Position numbers and translations under genes: made by a program. Positions 60,168 through 64,000 of a stretch of 64,000 bases of DNA are shown piece by piece; the first letter of the stretch is position 1, and the number at the start of each line of letters is the position of its first letter. A model generated the notes under the pieces. The model made no database searches. It was not told the origin of the DNA and saw only the letters and a list, made by a program, of their open reading frames with translations. Origin of the DNA: Micromonospora pisi (GTDB taxonomy: Bacteria > Actinomycetota > Actinomycetes > Mycobacteriales > Micromonosporaceae); NCBI RefSeq assembly GCF_003633685.1, contig NZ_RBKT01000001.1, positions 4,278,001 through 4,342,000 on the forward strand, given 5' to 3'.

Positions 60168-61388
60168 CTACTTCTTGTTGGAGATCACGTTCGGGTTGGC
60201 CGCGACGAACTCGGCCAGCCGGTCCTCCTTGACCGCCTTGAACATCTCCAGGCTGATCGGCTTGAGTTGCTCCCGCTCCTCTTCACCCTGGGTGGTCGAG
60301 TTGAAGGAGCCGTCGTTCGTGCGGAGCATGACCATGTCGTTGGCGGCGACGCCGCGCAACGTGAAGACGAAGTCCGGGACGTTCGCCGAACCGGTGTCCA
60401 GCACGAGCGTCTCGCCGGCGGCCTTCATCAGGCTGTTGAGCTTGAGCGGGTTGGTCGCCGCGCCGTCCTCCATCGCCTTCTTGGCCATGGCCTTGATCAG
60501 CTGTTGCTGGTGCTGCTGCCGGTCGTAGTCGCCGTTCTTCAGGCCGTAGCGCTGGCGGGAGTAGTCCAGCGCCTCCCAGCCCTCCATGTCCCGGCAGCCC
60601 ACCTTGTGCACCACCGGCTTCATCGGCTTGCCGGTCTTCTTGGCGTCCGCGTTCCACATCGGCTTACCGTCGACCAGCTTCATGTGGTACGACTCGACCT
60701 CCTGGTCGACGCAGAGGTGCACCGAACCGAGCGCGTCGATGACCTTGCGGAAACCGCCGAAATCGATGATCGCGGCACCGTCGAAGCTGATGCCGGTCAG
60801 GTTCTTGATGGTGGCCGCCATCTGTTGCGCGCCGCCCGCCCAGCTTCCCCCGTTCCGGGCGCCGATCTCGAACGCGCTGTTGATCTTTGCCGCGCCGCCC
60901 GACCAGTTGGCTCGCTTCAAGGGCGGCACCTGCACCTCGGTGTCCCGGGGAATCGAGACCAGGTACGCCTGGTCGTGACTGGCCGGGATGTGCAGCACGA
61001 TGATGGTGTCCGCGCGGACGTCCTCCGGGTCCCACGATCCGCGAACGTCGACGCCGAGCAGGAGCATGTCGATCGGACCCTTGAGGTCCTTGCCGCCCTC
61101 GGCCTCCGTCTTGCCGGCCCCGCCGAGCAGGTTGTCCTGTTCGATGCTGCTGGTGGCCTGATTGATCACGGCCTTGCTGCCGACGATCGCGACACCGCTG
61201 CTCACCATCAGCACGGCGCCCATGATCAGGGTGAGCCGGGCCCAGAGTGGATCCTTGCGGCGGGGAGCCCGCCTGCCGGTCTTGATGGTCCTGCCGCTGC
61301 CACCGTTGGGACCGAGAATGCTCTCGACACGGATCGGCTTCTCGGTCGGGTCCGACGACGTCGGACGTCGGCGGGTCTGAACCGGCAT
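60168..61388 (-). CDS. LCP family protein, 2
   Basis: 406 residues. A basic N terminus with a membrane helix (LTLIMGAVLMVSSGVAIVG) is followed by DMLLLGVDVRG, VRADTIIVLHIPASHDQAYLVSIPRDTEVQVP, AKINSAFEIGARNGG, IDFGGFRKVIDALGSVHLCVDQ, WEALDYSRQRYGLKNGDYDRQQHQQQLI. An insert of about 25 residues with KTGKPMKPVVHKVGC before the RQR motif distinguishes it from its paralogs. ATG 61388 follows GGAG. A transferase for wall glycopolymers. Confidence 0.92.
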   Translation of the reverse strand: MPVQTRRRPTSSDPTEKPIRVESILGPNGGSGRTIKTGRRAPRRKDPLWARLTLIMGAVLMVSSGVAIVGSKAVINQATSSIEQDNLLGGAGKTEAEGGKDLKGPIDMLLLGVDVRGSWDPEDVRADTIIVLHIPASHDQAYLVSIPRDTEVQVPPLKRANWSGGAAKINSAFEIGARNGGSWAGGAQQMAATIKNLTGISFDGAAIIDFGGFRKVIDALGSVHLCVDQEVESYHMKLVDGKPMWNADAKKTGKPMKPVVHKVGCRDMEGWEALDYSRQRYGLKNGDYDRQQHQQQLIKAMAKKAMEDGAATNPLKLNSLMKAAGETLVLDTGSANVPDFVFTLRGVAANDMVMLRTNDGSFNSTTQGEEEREQLKPISLEMFKAVKEDRLAEFVAANPNVISNKK

Positions 61389-61576
61389 GCTCGCTCCAGG
61401 GCGCGGATCGAAGGGGGCGAGCCCACTGTACGGAAACAAATGAGATCTGGCGAGCTTCCTCACGTTTCCACCATGTGTCGTGTCTCCGCCGATCGTCCGG
61501 TGTGGGCGATCGGCGGAGACGGCGACAAGCGTGATCTCTCGACGTCACTCAAAGGAGTGAGAGAGAGCACCGCCAT

Positions 61577-61603
61577 GGACGGTGACCAATCTAGTTACCG
61601 TCC
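61577..61603. terminator. Hairpin downstream of the I36-like gene
   Basis: GGACGGTGAC and GTTACCGTCC form a 10-bp stem (one G-T) with a 7-nt loop, 24 nt after the small secreted-protein stop on the minus strand. No T-run is visible. Confidence 0.6.
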
Positions 61604-61626
61604 GGGTTGGTCAAATCACTCTCAGA

Positions 61627-62004
61627 TCAGCAGTTCGCGTTGCTCGAAATGCGGATGCCGTCCACGTACCGCAGTGGTTCGTCATTCTCGAACGAGCGGC
61701 TGGAGTTGTTCTCCACGCAGTAGGTCCGGCCGTCGGTCATGTGGAAGTGGGCGACGTCGTCGTTGCGGGTGTTCACCACGTAGTCCGCGCCGTACGCTCC
61801 GTCGAGCCACTGCCACCCGTCGGTGACCGACTGGAAACGCCCGATGATCGGGTTGTTCGGCGCGTTCTCTTCGGCCCGCGCGTAGAAGCACACGTACGGG
61901 TACGGGCATGTCGGGAAAGCCAGGGCCGGCTGCGCCACGGTGAGGGATCCGGCGATTCCGAAAAGAGCCGCCCCGAGTGCTGCTACAACTCTTCTGTGAG
62001 CCAC
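61627..62004 (-). CDS. Small secreted protein, peptidase inhibitor I36-like
   Basis: 125 residues. A signal peptide (RRVVAALGAALFGIAGSLTVAQPALA) is followed by FPTCPYPYVCFYARAEENAPN, WQWLDGAYGADYVVNTRNDD, RTYCVENNSSRSF and a terminal SSNANC, i.e. four cysteines in the pattern of I36-type inhibitors. A proteolysis inhibitor or wall-associated protein is possible; the family fit is by cysteine layout only. GTG 62004 follows GAGGAG. It lies between two LCP genes. Confidence 0.7.
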   Translation of the reverse strand: MAHRRVVAALGAALFGIAGSLTVAQPALAFPTCPYPYVCFYARAEENAPNNPIIGRFQSVTDGWQWLDGAYGADYVVNTRNDDVAHFHMTDGRTYCVENNSSRSFENDEPLRYVDGIRISSNANC

Positions 62005-62191
62005 GGTTCTCTCCTCTGATGTCGCGAACGAACCCCCTGGTCATGGGCGCGGCGAGGCCCGCCAGCACAATTTTGTGGGGGCGCGGAAATTCGTTCGTCC
62101 GGTAGCGTTGATCCGCGAGACATTGAGGCTAATGGATGTTGATCACGCTGTCAATATCATCGACCGGTGATCCTCGGGTGTCGGCCGTGGG

Positions 62192-63439
62192 TCAGTTTGC
62201 CGCCGGGCTGGCCGGCTTACCGGAGGCGGAGGCCGCCCACTCGGCCATCTTGTCGGCCGCCATCGCCTGGTACATCGCCAGCGCCTTCTCCCGGTCGGAG
62301 ACCACCACCGACTCCCCGTCGATCATGTCACTGCCCAGGTTCGGACTGGTGACGAAGCGCAGGTTCTCGCCGCGCAGATTGCGGAACTCCACCGCCATGT
62401 CCACCAGGGAGAAACCCTGGTCAACGGTGACGGCGGCGGTGACCGACTTCAGGAACGAGTTCAGTTTCGCCGGGTTGCTCAAGGTGCCGGAGCTGACCGC
62501 CTTGTCCAGCAACGCCCGCAGGAACTCCTGCTGGTGACGCATCCGCGCGAAGTCCCCGTCCGGGAACTGCTTGCGCTGCCGGATCCAGTCGAGCGCCTCC
62601 GCGCCGTTCATGTGGTTGACGCCCTTGTCGAACTTTCGGTAAGGCTTGTGGATGGAGGTGATGCTGCGTTCGACGGTCAGGTCCACCCCGTCCAACGCGT
62701 CGGTGACCTCCTTGAAACCACCGAAGTCGATTGCCATCACGTGATTGATGCGTACGTCGGTGATGCACTCGACGGTCCGTACGGCCAGCGGCAGGCCGCC
62801 GAACGCGAACGCTCCGTTGATCTTCCCGCGTCCGCCGCTCCCGCACTCCGCCCCGGCCCCGTCCGGAATCGGCACGTAGAGGTCACGGGGAATCGAGACC
62901 AGGTACGCCTCCTGGTGGTTCGCCGGGATGTGCATCACGATGATCGTGTCGGCCCGCCACTGGCTCGACTGGTCGACCGGCGCGTCCGGATCGCGTGAGT
63001 CGCTCCCCACCAGCAGGATGTTGAGCGCTCCGTTGAGCGACTTCGGTCGGTCGCCGGCCAGTTCCGAGAACGGGTCGGTCCGCGCCAGATCGTTGTCCAG
63101 TCCGCGTACGTACAGCCAGGTCCCGCCAGCGGCGAGCAGGGCGAGGACGAGCACTCCGACACAGGCCACCAGTGCGATCCGTCCCCACCGGGGTTGCGGA
63201 CCCCGACGGAGCGGACCGCCCGGACCCACCGGTCCGCCGGGGCCGCCGGGTCCACCCGGGCCCCTGCCGTAGGTGCGCCCCGACGGCTCGCCACCGCGTG
63301 GGCGGGGACGCGCGGTGCCGCGTACCGACCGGGAGTCGGTGGAGTCGGAGCCGGAGGCGACGGCACGTCCGGAGGTGCCGCCCGACGATCTGGGGTAGAC
63401 GTTGGCGGACGAGGGACCGTTCGACGCGCTGGCTGACAT
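62192..63439 (-). CDS. LCP family protein, 3
   Basis: 415 residues. A long Gly/Pro/Ser/Arg tail (about 1-85) and a membrane helix IALVACVGVLVLALLAAGG precede LNILLVGSDSRDP, WRADTIIVMHIPANHQEAYLVSIPRDLYVPIP, GKINGAFAFGG, IDFGGFKEVTDALDGVDL, GAEALDWIRQRKQFPDGDFARMRHQQEFL. Closest in plan to an LCP with a proline/glycine-rich N terminus. ATG 63439 has TACCCT seven nt upstream. Outside-facing wall polymer transferase. Confidence 0.92.
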   Translation of the reverse strand: MSASASNGPSSANVYPRSSGGTSGRAVASGSDSTDSRSVRGTARPRPRGGEPSGRTYGRGPGGPGGPGGPVGPGGPLRRGPQPRWGRIALVACVGVLVLALLAAGGTWLYVRGLDNDLARTDPFSELAGDRPKSLNGALNILLVGSDSRDPDAPVDQSSQWRADTIIVMHIPANHQEAYLVSIPRDLYVPIPDGAGAECGSGGRGKINGAFAFGGLPLAVRTVECITDVRINHVMAIDFGGFKEVTDALDGVDLTVERSITSIHKPYRKFDKGVNHMNGAEALDWIRQRKQFPDGDFARMRHQQEFLRALLDKAVSSGTLSNPAKLNSFLKSVTAAVTVDQGFSLVDMAVEFRNLRGENLRFVTSPNLGSDMIDGESVVVSDREKALAMYQAMAADKMAEWAASASGKPASPAAN

Positions 63440-63452
63440 GTGCCTCAGGGTA
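63437..63452 (-). promoter_or_regulatory. Leaderless promoter of LCP 3
   Basis: TACCCT (63452-63447, minus strand), seven nt before ATG 63439. Confidence 0.5.
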
Positions 63453-63519
63453 CGGAGCGATGCCAAGGGACGCTCGGTAGCAACCGCCGAAACGGTGTGT
63501 TTCGTCCTGAATGGGGCAG

Positions 63520-64000
63520 TCAGCCCAGGCGCTGGCTGAAGTGCTCGATCGTCCGGCGGAGCCCTTCCTCCGGACCCACGCTCGGGGTGTAGCCCAGGCG
63601 CTCGCGGGCCAGGGTGAGGTCCGGCCGGCGCATCTCCGGGTCGTCGGCGGTCCGGTCGACGTAGGTGACCGACGAGCGGCTGCCGGTCAGGGCCACGATC
63701 AACTCGGCCAGTTCGCGCATGGAGACCTCGTGCTCGGTGCCGCAGTTGATCGGCCCGGTCTCGGTCGAGTCCAGCAGCAGCAGGATGCCGCGCACCAGGT
63801 CGTCGACGTAGCAGATCGAGCGGGTCTGCGACCCCGTGCCGTGCACGGTGATCGGCTCTCCGCGCAGCGCCTGGGTGATGAAGGTGGGGATGGCCCGCCC
63901 GTCGTCCGGCCGCATCCGTGGCCCGTACGTGTTGAAGATCCGGACGATGGCCGTGTCGAGCCCGTGGAACCGGTGGTACGCCATGGTCGCGGCCTCGGCG
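63520..64000 (-). CDS. UDP-glucuronate decarboxylase-like NAD-dependent epimerase, C-terminal part
   Basis: The frame runs from the right edge to a stop at 63520, so the N-terminal part is outside the window. Visible: EATMAYHRFHGLDTAIVRIFNTYGPRMRPDDGRAIPTFITQALRGEPITVHGTGSQTRSICYVDDLVRGILLLL, the substrate half of short-chain sugar epimerases, closest in format to UDP-xylose synthase. The product would supply sugars for the wall polymers handled by the neighbouring LCP proteins (inference). The Tyr-x-x-x-Lys active site lies just beyond the edge. Confidence 0.88.
   Translation of the reverse strand, partial: AEAATMAYHRFHGLDTAIVRIFNTYGPRMRPDDGRAIPTFITQALRGEPITVHGTGSQTRSICYVDDLVRGILLLLDSTETGPINCGTEHEVSMRELAELIVALTGSRSSVTYVDRTADDPEMRRPDLTLARERLGYTPSVGPEEGLRRTIEHFSQRLG

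Noticed and set aside
1-64000. tRNA or rRNA genes
   Set aside because: I looked for typical T-arm and acceptor patterns by eye, including near serS, and saw none; a tRNAscan run would be decisive.

Overview
The window is high-GC actinobacterial chromosome, most likely Micromonosporaceae (Micromonospora or a close relative). This rests on the ssb-rpsR-rplI-dnaB order, Bpa and LCP proteins, GTG starts, and many start codons preceded at 6-8 nt by a TANNNT hexamer with no ribosome binding site (leaderless transcription). It holds about 62 supported protein genes. I saw no tRNA, rRNA, CRISPR array, integrase or transposase.

Layout. 1-6.1 kb: replication/ribosome cluster (ssb 3' end, a cysteine-free rpsR, rplI, dnaB with a class 3 intein), interrupted by a large disordered repeat protein on the minus strand. 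6.1-12.0 kb: minus-strand genes for a zinc-ribbon protein, a phosphoribosyltransferase, two fluoride channel subunits, a GT-C-like membrane protein and a GGDEF-EAL protein; the last four are chained by 4-nt overlaps. 12.7-15.5 kb: moaC, mog, moeA, moaE. 15.5-25.2 kb: a GT87 mannosyltransferase-like protein, DoxX, GNAT, an AAA ATPase with twin operator-like palindromes, an LppU-like membrane protein, a prepilin peptidase, and an EndoQ-like PHP nuclease fused to a UvrD helicase.

25.2-30.7 kb is an accessory island. It has a lower-GC four-gene operon of small helical proteins, a minimal GntR regulator facing a phased-repeat operator region, and a three-gene operon (DivIVA-like, unknown, 695-aa protein with DnaJ-like CxxC repeats). 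30.7-36.6 kb returns to core genes: moaD, moaA, fructosamine kinase, DUF4192, mobA, DUF6457 and a YbjN-type protein. With the 12.7-15.5 kb cluster, nearly the whole molybdenum cofactor pathway lies in the window, on both sides of the island.

36.6-48.9 kb: beta-propeller protein, Lrp regulator divergent from a DDAH-like enzyme, an orphan substrate-binding lipoprotein, alpha/beta hydrolase, the proteasome activator Bpa, twin HAD phosphatases, serS, a membrane protein, OsmC and a small metallopeptidase. 49.0-58.9 kb: AIM24, pheA, a lipoprotein, ACT-domain and PAS-like proteins, a NERD-like protein, arcA with a repeat tail, DUF5926, a serine-kinase-like ATPase, a soluble histidine kinase, a GDPD phosphodiesterase and a rhodanese. 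58.9-64 kb: envelope region with three LCP glycopolymer transferases, a secreted I36-like protein and the 3' part of a UDP-glucuronate decarboxylase-like epimerase running off the window.
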